The notes under the pieces are model-generated. The model was not told the origin of the DNA and ran no database searches. It worked only from the letters and a program-made list of their open reading frames with translations. This document shows positions 1-8,116 of a stretch of 64,000 nt of DNA, piece by piece; position 1 is the stretch's first letter; the number at the start of each line of letters is the position of its first letter. The position numbers and the translations under genes are program-made. The stretch is from contig JAHAJA010000005.1 in the NCBI GenBank assembly GCA_018372435.1, forward strand, positions 139,628 through 203,627, given 5' to 3'. The stretch comes from Clostridiales bacterium (GTDB taxonomy: Bacteria > Bacillota > Clostridia > Lachnospirales > Lachnospiraceae).

Positions 1-349
1 TGTCTACCTTTTTTGATAATAATAGGTTCAGATATTTCTCTTTGTCAGCTTGGTCATATCCAGTACAGCAAAGTAGTGAGTCGTATTGTTCCTTATGCAG
101 CATTTGTTCTAAGTAGAAAATAGCACTTGCAAGATAAGGATCGGACGAATCCGCGCATAAAATACCAATTGTTTGCATGGTATTAAGTCCTAATCCTCTA
201 GCGAATGCATTGGGGGTATAATCATATTGTTCTATAATAGCCATTACTTTTTGTCGTGTTTTTTCGCTTACATTAGTATTACCATTGATAACTCTAGATA
301 CAGTAGCAATGGAAACACCAGCCTTCTGTGAAATGTCGTATATATTCAT
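1..349 (-). CDS. LacI-family transcriptional regulator, N-terminal part (cut by window edge)
   Basis: Reading the minus strand from the ATG at 349 gives 116 open codons that run off the window. The protein begins MNIYDISQKAGVSIATVSRV, the classic LacI helix-turn-helix, followed by the hinge-helix region (YTPNAFARGLG) and the start of the periplasmic-binding-like effector domain (IGILCADSSDPYLA). It is therefore a DNA-binding repressor or activator that senses a sugar ligand. It is transcribed away from the pectin importer operon at 783, and LacI-type palindromes lie in the shared 430-base intergenic region, so it probably controls that operon and itself. The effector is unknown; a pectin or rhamnogalacturonan fragment is the contextual guess. 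The C-terminal two thirds lie outside the window. Confidence 0.93.
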   Translation of the reverse strand, partial: MNIYDISQKAGVSIATVSRVINGNTNVSEKTRQKVMAIIEQYDYTPNAFARGLGLNTMQTIGILCADSSDPYLASAIFYLEQMLHKEQYDSLLCCTGYDQADKEKYLNLLLSKKVD

Positions 350-475
350 TATTTGTACCTCTCTCGCAACATTAATTTAATGGAAAGCATATTCATTATA
401 CTATACTTAATTATAAGTGGGAATAGTTGCTGTATTGATTTATCTGAAATTTGATATAATAGTAGACATATTATA

Positions 476-489
476 TGTAAGTGCTTTCA
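476..489. promoter_or_regulatory. Degenerate LacI-type operator near the regulator gene
   Basis: TGTAAGTGCTTTCA matches 13 of 14 positions of the palindrome TGTAAG(Y)(R)CTTACA that occurs perfectly at 658-671 and 38531-38544. It lies about 125 bases upstream of the regulator start (349, minus strand), so autoregulation is possible. The function is inferred from the match alone. Confidence 0.5.
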
Positions 490-625
490 ACTATATTACT
501 ATTATATATGATAATATGCATTGTTACAAGTATTAAATTTACAGTAATAGAATAATAATATACAAAAAAAACACATACAATTGATGGTAAATAGATAAAA
601 GTAACAAGAAAAATAAAAAAGAGTA

Positions 626-672
626 TTGACTAATTCGTTGGAATATTGTAATATCAATGTAAGCACTTACAT
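626..672 (+). promoter_or_regulatory. Promoter and LacI-type operator of the pectin importer operon
   Basis: A sigma-A-like promoter is visible: -35 TTGACT at 626-631, a 17-base spacer and -10 TAATAT at 649-654. Immediately downstream, at 657-672, is ATGTAAGCACTTACAT, two perfect 7-base arms around a CA centre, where a bound repressor would cover the transcription start. The rest of 350-782 is AT-rich and I see no gene in it. The binding protein is inferred to be the LacI-type product encoded at 1-349. Confidence 0.7.
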
Positions 673-782
673 AAATATTACATATAACTTACAGAGTGTC
701 TGTAAAAAGCGGTTTGGTTTTATGAAGGTGTAGAAAAGTCATAGTTAAATCAAGAAAATCAGAAAATAAGGAGAGGGCTTTT

Positions 783-2153
783 ATGAAAAAATTCAAAAAG
801 GTTGTAGCACTTTGCTTAGCATGTACTATGGTATTATCTTTAGCTGCATGTGGCAAAAAGAATTCGTCTTCTAACACAACAACAAAAGAAGAGGGGACGA
901 CAGAAACAACAACAGAAGGAACAAAAACAGAAGGAACTACAGAAGGATCGAAAGATCAAGTAACAATTAAATTATCTTGGTGGGGTGGAGACGAAAGACA
1001 TACTGCAACAATTGATGCAGTCAACAAGTTTATGGAGTTGAATCCAGATATTAAAGTTGAGATGGATTACGGTGCATGGACTGGTTGGGAAGATAAAATG
1101 TCAACAGCATTTTTCTCAAAAACAGCAGCAGATGTTAATCAAATCAACTGGAACTGGATTACTTCCTTCAGTTCAGATGGAAGCGCTTTCTTAGACTTAA
1201 ACGAAGTAAAAGACACGTTAGATTTGTCTAAATTTTCACAAGCTGCCCTAGATCAATGTGTTGTAGCTGATTCTCTTCAAGCTGTACCTGTTTCTATGAC
1301 AGGTAGAATCTTCTACTTCAATAAAACTACTTTTGACAAAGCAGGCATCGCAGTTCCTACTTCATTAGAAGAATTAAAAGCTGCTGGTCAAACTTTCAAA
1401 GATACTCTTGGTGATGACTATTATCCATTAGCTCTTGGTGAATACGATAGAATGATTCTTATGGTTTACTACTTAGAATCAGTTTACGGAAAAAACTGGG
1501 TTGAAAATGGTACTTTAAATTACACAAACGAAGAAATCCAAACTGGTATTGACTTTATTCAATCATTAGAAGATGCACATGTAACACCTTCAATTCAAAC
1601 TATCTTAGGTGATGGTGCTGAATCATTAGATAAAAATCCAAAATGGATGGAAGGAAAGTACGCTGGTATCTTTGAGTGGGATTCTTCAGCAACTAAATTC
1701 AGAGATGCTTTAAATGAAGGACAAGAATTTGTTGTTGGTGACTATTTCAAAGATATGGGAGAATACCAAGGTGGTTTCTCTAAAGTTTCTTTAGCATTTG
1801 CTATTTCTAAAGACACAAAATATCCAGAACAATGTGCAAAATTAATCAACTTCTTATTAAATGAAGATGAAGGCGTTGCGATCATGGGGTCACAAAGAGG
1901 TATTCCTCTAAGTGCTAGTGCATTAGCTTATTGTCAAAATAATAACTTATTAGATGCTACAGTAGCAGAAGCAAACTCAAAGATCATAGCTTGGACAGGA
2001 TTCGCATTAGATCCAACATTCGAAGATGCTAAACTTAAAGGTACAGATGGTACTTACTACGATGCTTTCCAAGGCTTAAGCTACGGAGAATATGATTCCG
2101 CTAAAGCTGCTCAAGTTCTTGCTGATGGCATTAACGAAGTACTTGGTAAATAA
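783..2153 (+). CDS. ABC importer sugar-binding lipoprotein (family 1), probable oligogalacturonide/rhamnogalacturonide binding
   Basis: This 456-residue protein has a lysine-rich lipoprotein signal peptide with the lipobox LAAC and acylated Cys23, then a Thr/Glu-rich linker (about residues 28-60) typical of lipoproteins that must reach out from the wall. The remainder is a family 1 extracellular solute-binding domain (KLSWWGGDERHTATIDAV, GSQRGIPLS near the C-terminus). The start has an upstream GGAGAGG ribosome binding site. It is the first gene of an operon with a GH105 hydrolase, two permeases and probably GH28, so the ligand is most likely an unsaturated or saturated pectin oligosaccharide. 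Expression should be set by the promoter-operator at 626-672. Ligand specificity cannot be read from the sequence. Confidence 0.92.
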   Translation: MKKFKKVVALCLACTMVLSLAACGKKNSSSNTTTKEEGTTETTTEGTKTEGTTEGSKDQVTIKLSWWGGDERHTATIDAVNKFMELNPDIKVEMDYGAWTGWEDKMSTAFFSKTAADVNQINWNWITSFSSDGSAFLDLNEVKDTLDLSKFSQAALDQCVVADSLQAVPVSMTGRIFYFNKTTFDKAGIAVPTSLEELKAAGQTFKDTLGDDYYPLALGEYDRMILMVYYLESVYGKNWVENGTLNYTNEEIQTGIDFIQSLEDAHVTPSIQTILGDGAESLDKNPKWMEGKYAGIFEWDSSATKFRDALNEGQEFVVGDYFKDMGEYQGGFSKVSLAFAISKDTKYPEQCAKLINFLLNEDEGVAIMGSQRGIPLSASALAYCQNNNLLDATVAEANSKIIAWTGFALDPTFEDAKLKGTDGTYYDAFQGLSYGEYDSAKAAQVLADGINEVLGK

Positions 2154-2245
2154 TTAGTAGCACTTCCTAAAGTTCATGTTGATTTATGGTGTTATCATCG
2201 TCATGAAGTAATTTAGATAACATGTTATATGAATAAAAGGAGAAG

Positions 2246-2269
2246 GGGGATATCCTTTCGGATATCCCC
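2246..2269 (+). promoter_or_regulatory. Intra-operon stem-loop after the binding-protein gene
   Basis: GGGGATATCC and GGATATCCCC form a perfect 10-bp stem around a TTTC loop. No T-run follows. It sits between the binding-protein stop (2153) and the GH105 ribosome binding site, so it more likely protects or attenuates mRNA, giving excess binding protein, than terminates fully. Confidence 0.65.
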
Positions 2270-2338
2270 TAATTCATGACGATAGAGCGTTCGAGGCAAT
2301 ACGTTCTATTGCGTGAATATGTTGAACAGGAGAGAGTC

Positions 2339-3424
2339 ATGCAAGTAATGAATTATATAAAAGAGTATCTTTTGAATTACCATAATTATAAAGATTATTG
2401 GAATTATGAAGATGGCTGTATACTTATCGGTTGCGAACAAATGTATGAAGCAACGAAAGACGAGTTTTACAAGAAATTTATTACAGATTATGTTGATTCG
2501 TTTGTTACTGAGGACGGAACGATTGTTAATTATGAGAAAGACAAGAATAGTTTAGACAGTATGAATGCAGGTAAGATTTTTTTCTTCTTATATAAGGAGA
2601 CAAAGGAAGATAAATACTATAGAGCTATTGAATATATAATGAAACAGCTTAGAAGTCAACCAAGAACGGAAGGTGGGAACTTCTGGCATAAGAAGATTTA
2701 TCCAAATCAAATATGGTTAGATGGTCTGTATATGGCTTTGCCATTTTACATGGAATATGAAACTGTATTTAATAAAAAGGAAAATTATAATGACATAATA
2801 AAACAATTTACAAATGTCAGAAAATATATATTTGATGATAAGAAGCAACTCTATTATCATGCTTATGATGAATCAAGGAGTCAAGAATGGGCGGATAAAG
2901 AAACTGGGTTGTCTAAGAGTTTTTGGTTACGTTCCATGGGGTGGTATCTCATGTCCTTAATCGATACAATAGATGCTATGTCGATTGAGATTTTTGAAGC
3001 TTTTAAAACGCTAGAAGGTTTGTTCAAGGAAGCTGTTAAAGGTATTTTGCAGTATCAGGACAAAGACAATAAGATGTTTTATCAGATAATAGATAGAAGT
3101 GATGTAGAAGGCAATTATACGGAAACATCAGGAACTTCTATGATTGCATATGCAATTCTAAAGGGGTGTCGCCTCGGTGTACTTTCAGAAGAAAAATATA
3201 AGAAACGAGCAGAAGAAATTTTAGCAAGTGTTATAGCAAATAAACTTGCCACAAAGGACGGTACAAGTGTTTTAACGGATATCTGCTTATCTGCAGGTCT
3301 AGGACCTGACAATCAAAGAGATGGAAGTACCGAGTATTATTTGTCTGAAGAAGTAACAGTAGACGACCCTAAAGGAGTAGGTCCATTTATGATGGCATAT
3401 GCCTTAAGTCTAATGACGAAGTAA
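2339..3424 (+). CDS. GH105 unsaturated rhamnogalacturonyl hydrolase (YesR/YteR family)
   Basis: GH105 enzymes remove the 4,5-unsaturated galacturonate left at the non-reducing end of lyase products inside the cell. The frame is open from 2276, but I place the start at ATG 2339: it has an AGGAGAG ribosome binding site at the right distance, while 2276 directly follows a hairpin and has none, and the shorter form (361 residues) lines up with the paralogue at 38572. Family signatures include NFWHKxIYPNQ and WLDGLYM (the conserved Asp there is the proposed catalytic residue), SFWLRSMGWYLM, and a C-terminal GVGPFMMAYAL. There is no signal peptide, so it is cytosolic. Its position between binding protein and permeases ties import to immediate processing. 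Rhamnogalacturonan and unsaturated polygalacturonan products cannot be told apart from sequence. Confidence 0.9.
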   Translation: MQVMNYIKEYLLNYHNYKDYWNYEDGCILIGCEQMYEATKDEFYKKFITDYVDSFVTEDGTIVNYEKDKNSLDSMNAGKIFFFLYKETKEDKYYRAIEYIMKQLRSQPRTEGGNFWHKKIYPNQIWLDGLYMALPFYMEYETVFNKKENYNDIIKQFTNVRKYIFDDKKQLYYHAYDESRSQEWADKETGLSKSFWLRSMGWYLMSLIDTIDAMSIEIFEAFKTLEGLFKEAVKGILQYQDKDNKMFYQIIDRSDVEGNYTETSGTSMIAYAILKGCRLGVLSEEKYKKRAEEILASVIANKLATKDGTSVLTDICLSAGLGPDNQRDGSTEYYLSEEVTVDDPKGVGPFMMAYALSLMTK

Positions 3425-3451
3425 TACAGCAGAAAGAGAGGAAAAAATTAT

Positions 3452-4390
3452 ATGGCAAAGAATGCAGTAAATTCAGCAGTTCTTGTTCCAAAGCAGAAAT
3501 TTTCATTGAAGAAAACATTTCAGAATAATTTAGGTTTTTTCTTTATACTACCATGGTTGATTGGATTTTTAGTTTTCCGTTTATATCCATTCGCTTCTTC
3601 CTTGGTATATAGTTTTACAGATTTTCATTTATTTACTGGTATCCATGAGACAGGATTTATGAACTATAAGGAGATCTTTACATCTGACAAAATCCTTAAA
3701 GCATTAAAAGTTACCTTTAAGTATTCCTTTATCACAGTGCCATTAAAATTAACTGCTGCGCTATTCATTGCGTATATCTTAAATTTTAAAATTAAAGGCG
3801 TTAACTTATTCCGTACCGCTTATTATATACCATCTATCCTTGGTGGATCTGTAGCTATCGCAGTATTATGGAAAGCTATCTTTAGAGATGACGGTTTGGT
3901 AAACACTATGTTAGGTTTCTTCGGTGTCGAAGGTCCTCATTGGTTAAGCGATCCTAAATACGCTTTGATTATTATATGTTTACTTCGTGTCTGGCAGTTT
4001 GGGTCTGCGATGGTTATATTCCTTGCAGCTCTTAAGAATGTTCCGGCTGATTTATATGAAGCGGCATCTATTGACGGTGCAGGCAAATGGAGACAATTCT
4101 TCAAAATTACGGTACCTATGATTACACCAGTTATTTTCTATAACTTAGTAACTCAATTATGTCAAGCATTCCAAGAATTTAATGGACCTTACATCATCAC
4201 GCACGGTGGTCCAAGAAACTCTACGACATTAATGTCGTTATTAGTTTATAACAGTGCCTTCCAGTCACATGAGATGGGTCTTGCAAGTGCCATGGCATGG
4301 GTAATGTTCATCATCGTAATGGTTCTTACAGGAATCGCATTCTGGAGTCAAAAACACTGGGTATACTATAGCGATGAGGATGGGAGGTAG
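3452..4390 (+). CDS. ABC sugar importer permease, MalF/LacF-like
   Basis: This 312-residue inner-membrane protein has about six hydrophobic helices, beginning FFFILPWLIGFLVFRLYPF, and the cytoplasmic EAA loop (YEAASIDGAGKWRQFFKI) that docks the ATPase. It matches the first permease of CUT1 carbohydrate importers. It is separated from the GH105 gene by 27 bases and from the second permease by 6, so all are one transcript. No ATP-binding subunit is encoded nearby; as in many Firmicutes, a shared MsmX-type ATPase encoded elsewhere is expected. Confidence 0.93.
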   Translation: MAKNAVNSAVLVPKQKFSLKKTFQNNLGFFFILPWLIGFLVFRLYPFASSLVYSFTDFHLFTGIHETGFMNYKEIFTSDKILKALKVTFKYSFITVPLKLTAALFIAYILNFKIKGVNLFRTAYYIPSILGGSVAIAVLWKAIFRDDGLVNTMLGFFGVEGPHWLSDPKYALIIICLLRVWQFGSAMVIFLAALKNVPADLYEAASIDGAGKWRQFFKITVPMITPVIFYNLVTQLCQAFQEFNGPYIITHGGPRNSTTLMSLLVYNSAFQSHEMGLASAMAWVMFIIVMVLTGIAFWSQKHWVYYSDEDGR

Positions 4391-4396
4391 AAGATA

Positions 4397-5254
4397 ATGA
4401 CATTACAAACAAAAAAAATAGTATCTACCATTTTAAAATACACAGTACTAATCTTTGTTGGGGTTTTCATGGTTTATCCATTGTTATGGATGATAAGTGC
4501 AACTTTTAAAAGTAATAATGAAATCTTTTCAGGCATTGGTTTAATTGCAAAGGAACCTACTTTAGAAGGATACAAAAAAGCGTTCCAAGGTTTTGGTGGA
4601 GATATAAACTTAATTAAATCATTAATTAATACATATTCATATGTTTTGCCTAAAGTAATCTTTACAATAATTTCATCTGTTATTACAGCGTATGGTTTTG
4701 GTAGATTCAAATTCAAAGGTAGAAATTTCTTATTTTCAGTTTTGATGGGAACACTTTTCTTACCTCAAGTAGTATTGAATGTACCACAATTTATCCTTTT
4801 CAACAAGTTAGGTTGGGTAGACTCCCCTTTATACCTTCCAATTATTGTACCAACACTTTTTGCGATTGATACATATTTCGTATTCATGCTAATTCAATTC
4901 TTACGTAACGTACCAGTAGAATTAGAAGAAGCAGCAAAAATTGATGGTTGTAACGTAGTGCAGACATTGGTCAAAGTAATTGTACCAATGCTTAAACCGG
5001 CAATCGTTTCTTGTGCATTATTCCAATTTATGTGGTCATCTAATGATTTCATGGGACCGTTGCTTTATGTACAAACACCATCTCGTTATCCAGCAGCATA
5101 CTTTGTTAAATTATCCATGGATGCGGATAATGGATTCCAATGGAACAGAGTATTAGCCGTTTCGTTAATTTCCATTGTACCTTCACTTATCGTATTCTTC
5201 TGTGCACAAAGTACGTTTGTTGATGGTATCACAGCTGGTGGTGTAAAAGGTTAA
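4397..5254 (+). CDS. ABC sugar importer permease, MalG/LacG-like
   Basis: A 285-residue membrane protein with six predicted helices and the EAA loop motif LEEAAKIDGCNVVQTLVKVI. The C-terminus, FVDGITAGGVKG, is the usual end of the second CUT1 permease. It starts 6 bases after the stop of the first permease, indicating translational coupling. It forms the translocation channel with the 3452 product and receives ligand from the 783 lipoprotein. A strong hairpin follows the gene at 5302-5350. Confidence 0.93.
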   Translation: MTLQTKKIVSTILKYTVLIFVGVFMVYPLLWMISATFKSNNEIFSGIGLIAKEPTLEGYKKAFQGFGGDINLIKSLINTYSYVLPKVIFTIISSVITAYGFGRFKFKGRNFLFSVLMGTLFLPQVVLNVPQFILFNKLGWVDSPLYLPIIVPTLFAIDTYFVFMLIQFLRNVPVELEEAAKIDGCNVVQTLVKVIVPMLKPAIVSCALFQFMWSSNDFMGPLLYVQTPSRYPAAYFVKLSMDADNGFQWNRVLAVSLISIVPSLIVFFCAQSTFVDGITAGGVKG

Positions 5255-5301
5255 GAAACCGTTTATCTTTTGCCAGTCGGCCTAAGGTGGTAATAATATA
5301 G

Positions 5302-5350
5302 TATGAAAACAGGCTGCTGAATATATAAGATTTGGCAGTCTGTTTTCATA
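5302..5350 (+). terminator. Hairpin between importer genes and GH28
   Basis: TATGAAAACAGGCTGC (5302-5317) pairs with 5335-5350 over 16 bases with one mismatch. The descending arm is T-rich (TGTTTTCATA), but no free T-run follows, so partial termination or mRNA processing between the importer and GH28 genes is more likely than a full stop. Confidence 0.55.
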
Positions 5351-5387
5351 AACAAGGTGTAGCAAAACGGTAGCAAGAAAGAAGTAT

Positions 5388-6962
5388 ATGGAGAGGACGG
5401 TGAATACAGGGATGAAACTTAATATTCTTATGAAAACTGCAAGAAACGTTGTTTTGGAAATTAGCGATAATGATGTTTACGAGACAAAGAAAACGTATGA
5501 GATTTTTGTGAATGGTGAATATAGATGTAGTACGAATAGAGTTATTACAAGTATCTATGGCCTATGGCCAGATACCGATTATCAAGTGCAAATTAGATGT
5601 GATAGTGTAGTGCTTGCAGAAGATGTATTTCACACAGATTACGAATTTGTAACGCTTGATGTAACGAAGTTTGGTGCAAAAGGTGACGGTATTCAAGATG
5701 ATACAACCTATATACAAGCAGCTATTATGGCTTGTCCAAGGGATAGTCGTGTTTATTTTCCAAAAGGAACTTATAAGGTAACTAGTATCTTCTTAAAGAG
5801 TGATATACGAATAGAATTTGCTAAAGATGCAATGTTATCGGCAGATACAGACCGTGAACATTTTCCTAAATTCCCTGGTTTAATTGAGAGTTTTGATGAA
5901 GAAGAGGAATATAACCTAGGGACTTGGGAAGGTAATCCATTGATTATGTATTCTGGTATTATTACAGGAGTGAATGTTGAGAATGTAATTATCTATGGAC
6001 AGGGAATTATTGAAGGAAATTCAAGTAGAGAAAATTGGTGGTTTAATGAAAAGGTAATGCGTGGAGCGTTTCGACCAAGGTTATTCTTTATCAACCATTG
6101 TAAGAATGTAATATTACAAGGATTATTATTTAGGAACAGCCCAGCGTGGACATTACACCCGTACTTTAGTGACAATATAGGCTTCTATGATGTTGCTGTA
6201 GAAAACCCACATAACTCACCGAATACAGATGGATTAGATCCAGAGTCTTGTCAGAATGTAGATATCGTAGGTGTTAGATTTACATTGGGCGATGACTGTA
6301 TTGCGCTTAAATCAGGAAAAATCTACATGGGTAGAAAACATAAAAGACCATCAAAGAATATCACAATCCGTCAATGCTTAATGGAAAATGGACATGGAGC
6401 AGTAACAATCGGTAGTGAAATGGCAGGTGGTGTGAATAACGTGATTGTTAAGGATTGTATCTTCCGTCATACGGATCGAGGGCTTCGAATTAAGACAAGA
6501 AGAGGTCGTGGTAAAGATGCAATTCTTGATGAAATTGTATTTGAGAATATCCAAATGGATAATGTGATGACTCCGTTTGTAGTCAATGCCTTCTATTTCT
6601 GTGATCCAGATGGAAGAACAGAGTACGTACAATCAAGAGAATATCACCCAGTGGATGAGAGAACTCCACTTATTAAACATCTCGCATTTCGTAATATTAT
6701 TTGTAAGGATTGCCATGTTGCGGCAGCATATTTCTACGGATTACCAGAGAAGAAGATTGAATATATAGAGATGAAGAATATATCGGTTACTTATGCTGAG
6801 AATCCACGGAAAGATGTACCTGCCATGATGAATGGAATTGAACCTTGCTCTAAATTAGGAATCTATGCAAACAACATTGAGAAAATGAGTATTGAGAATG
6901 TTGTAATTGCTGGTCAAGTTGGGGAAGCAATGACTTTACTTAATATAGATTATGTAAAGTAG
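5388..6962 (+). CDS. GH28 polygalacturonase, probably cytosolic exo-polygalacturonase
   Basis: GH28 enzymes hydrolyse alpha-1,4-galacturonan by inversion. All hallmark motifs are present: NTDG (Asp281), GDD (Asp302, Asp303), GHG (in ENGHGAVTIGSE) and RIK (LRIKTRRG). The first 85 or so residues look like a fibronectin type III-like module (WPDTDYQVQIRCDS), followed by the beta-helix start VTKFGAKGDGIQDDT, an arrangement known for exo-acting bacterial GH28 enzymes. At 524 residues with no signal peptide it should act in the cytosol on imported oligogalacturonides, releasing galacturonate for UxaC. ATG 5412 is an alternative start eight codons in; neither start has a strong ribosome binding site. 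The stop codon lies inside a hairpin (6956-6974) that leads into the repeat at 6978. Confidence 0.92.
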   Translation: MERTVNTGMKLNILMKTARNVVLEISDNDVYETKKTYEIFVNGEYRCSTNRVITSIYGLWPDTDYQVQIRCDSVVLAEDVFHTDYEFVTLDVTKFGAKGDGIQDDTTYIQAAIMACPRDSRVYFPKGTYKVTSIFLKSDIRIEFAKDAMLSADTDREHFPKFPGLIESFDEEEEYNLGTWEGNPLIMYSGIITGVNVENVIIYGQGIIEGNSSRENWWFNEKVMRGAFRPRLFFINHCKNVILQGLLFRNSPAWTLHPYFSDNIGFYDVAVENPHNSPNTDGLDPESCQNVDIVGVRFTLGDDCIALKSGKIYMGRKHKRPSKNITIRQCLMENGHGAVTIGSEMAGGVNNVIVKDCIFRHTDRGLRIKTRRGRGKDAILDEIVFENIQMDNVMTPFVVNAFYFCDPDGRTEYVQSREYHPVDERTPLIKHLAFRNIICKDCHVAAAYFYGLPEKKIEYIEMKNISVTYAENPRKDVPAMMNGIEPCSKLGIYANNIEKMSIENVVIAGQVGEAMTLLNIDYVK

Positions 6963-7169
6963 CGAAGCTACTTTAAGGGATTGAACGTAGTGAAATACCT
7001 ACTCCGAAGGAGTCATAATCTAACGAGGGAAATTACGCAGTAATTTCTTGAGTCTAGCATTGATTAGGATTGAACGTAGTGAAATACCTACTCCGAAGGA
7101 GTCATAATCTAACGAGGGAAATTACGCAGTAATTTCTTGAGACTAGCTTTGATTTGGATTGAACGTAGT
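6956..7169. repeat. 89-bp tandem repeat (two full copies and one partial) with GNA-triloop hairpins
   Basis: Unit 1 spans 6978-7066, unit 2 spans 7067-7155 with only a few differences near its end, and 14 bases of a third copy occupy 7156-7169. Each unit holds two short palindromes, ACTCC-GAA-GGAGT and GAAATTAC-GCA-GTAATTTC. A related hairpin, AAAGTAGC-GAA-GCTACTTT, lies just upstream at 6956-6974 and overlaps the GH28 stop. All have a three-base GNA loop closed by C-G. The partial third copy runs into the leader of the next gene. No protein is encoded. The origin (mobile palindromic element, or a processing or attenuation signal) is unknown. Confidence 0.9.
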
Positions 7170-7215
7170 TAATATGGTACTTAGGAACCAGCGAAAAAGA
7201 GGAAAGAGGGAGAGT

Positions 7216-8052
7216 ATGCAGATAGGATTAAGACTTCATGATGCAAAACAATTACCTTTGGAAGAACGATTAGTGGAAGTTAGAAAGCAAGGTTTTGTAT
7301 GTGGGCATCTTGCGTTATCAAAGGTAATACGTGAAAACGCGATAGACAATAGTGCACTAACACCGGGATATGCAATGTATCTTAAGAACATGTTTGCCAA
7401 GGCAGGAATAGATATTGCAGTTCTTGGCTGTTACCTTAATCTAGCAAATCCTGATCAAGAACAGTTAGAGAAGATTAAAGAACGCTATCTTGTTAATATT
7501 AGGTTTGCAGCACATCTGGGTTGTGGAGTAGTAGGAACGGAAACTGGTGCTCCGAATACTGCATATGAATATGAACCAGCTTGCCATACAGAGGAGGCTC
7601 TTCAGATTTTTATCGCTAATCTAAAACCGGTTGTGGAGTATGCACAGAAGATGGGGGTCATCTTTGCAATTGAACCAGTATATAAGCATATCGTATGCAA
7701 TCCAAAGCGTGCAAGACAAGTTCTTGATACAATTAATTCTCCGAACTTACAAATCATTTTAGATCCAGTTAACTTACTATATGAAGGCAACTACAGGGAT
7801 CGTGAAATCATTATCAAGGAAGCAATAGAGTTGTTTGGTGATGATGTGGCAGTAGTTCATATTAAAGATTTTGTCTTAGAGGAAGGTAAGATGAAATCGG
7901 TAGCGGCTGGAACTGGCATGATGAATTATGAGAATATACTTCGTTTTATTAAAGAAAAGAAACCATACATTCATACCACATTAGAGAACACAACACCAGA
8001 AAATGCTGTCTATGCTAGAAAGCATTTAGAAGGGATTTATAAATCACTATAA
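7216..8052 (+). CDS. Xylose isomerase-like TIM-barrel protein (sugar phosphate isomerase/epimerase family), role unknown
   Basis: The frame is open from a TTG at 7159, but that codon lies in the partial repeat; ATG 7216 has a GAGGGAGAG ribosome binding site and gives 278 residues starting MQIGLRLHDAKQ. Features of the AP endonuclease 2-like TIM barrel are visible: HLGCGVVGTETG, IEPVYKHIVCNP, IILDPVNLLYEGN and VVHIKDF, in which Glu, Asp and His line the metal site. Family members isomerise, epimerise or dehydrate sugars. Lying between GH28 and UxaB, it probably handles a hexuronate or a related pectin-derived sugar, but the substrate cannot be assigned and no member of the standard galacturonate pathway is missing at this position. 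Confidence 0.72.
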   Translation: MQIGLRLHDAKQLPLEERLVEVRKQGFVCGHLALSKVIRENAIDNSALTPGYAMYLKNMFAKAGIDIAVLGCYLNLANPDQEQLEKIKERYLVNIRFAAHLGCGVVGTETGAPNTAYEYEPACHTEEALQIFIANLKPVVEYAQKMGVIFAIEPVYKHIVCNPKRARQVLDTINSPNLQIILDPVNLLYEGNYRDREIIIKEAIELFGDDVAVVHIKDFVLEEGKMKSVAAGTGMMNYENILRFIKEKKPYIHTTLENTTPENAVYARKHLEGIYKSL

Positions 8053-8116
8053 GTTCAGATCAGTAACGAAAGATATGAGAACGATAAGTTCGACTTAAGG
8101 AAAGGATAAGCAAATA

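Noticed and set aside
6978..7169. CRISPR-like array
   Set aside because: The 89-bp units are contiguous copies without unique spacers, and no cas genes are present.
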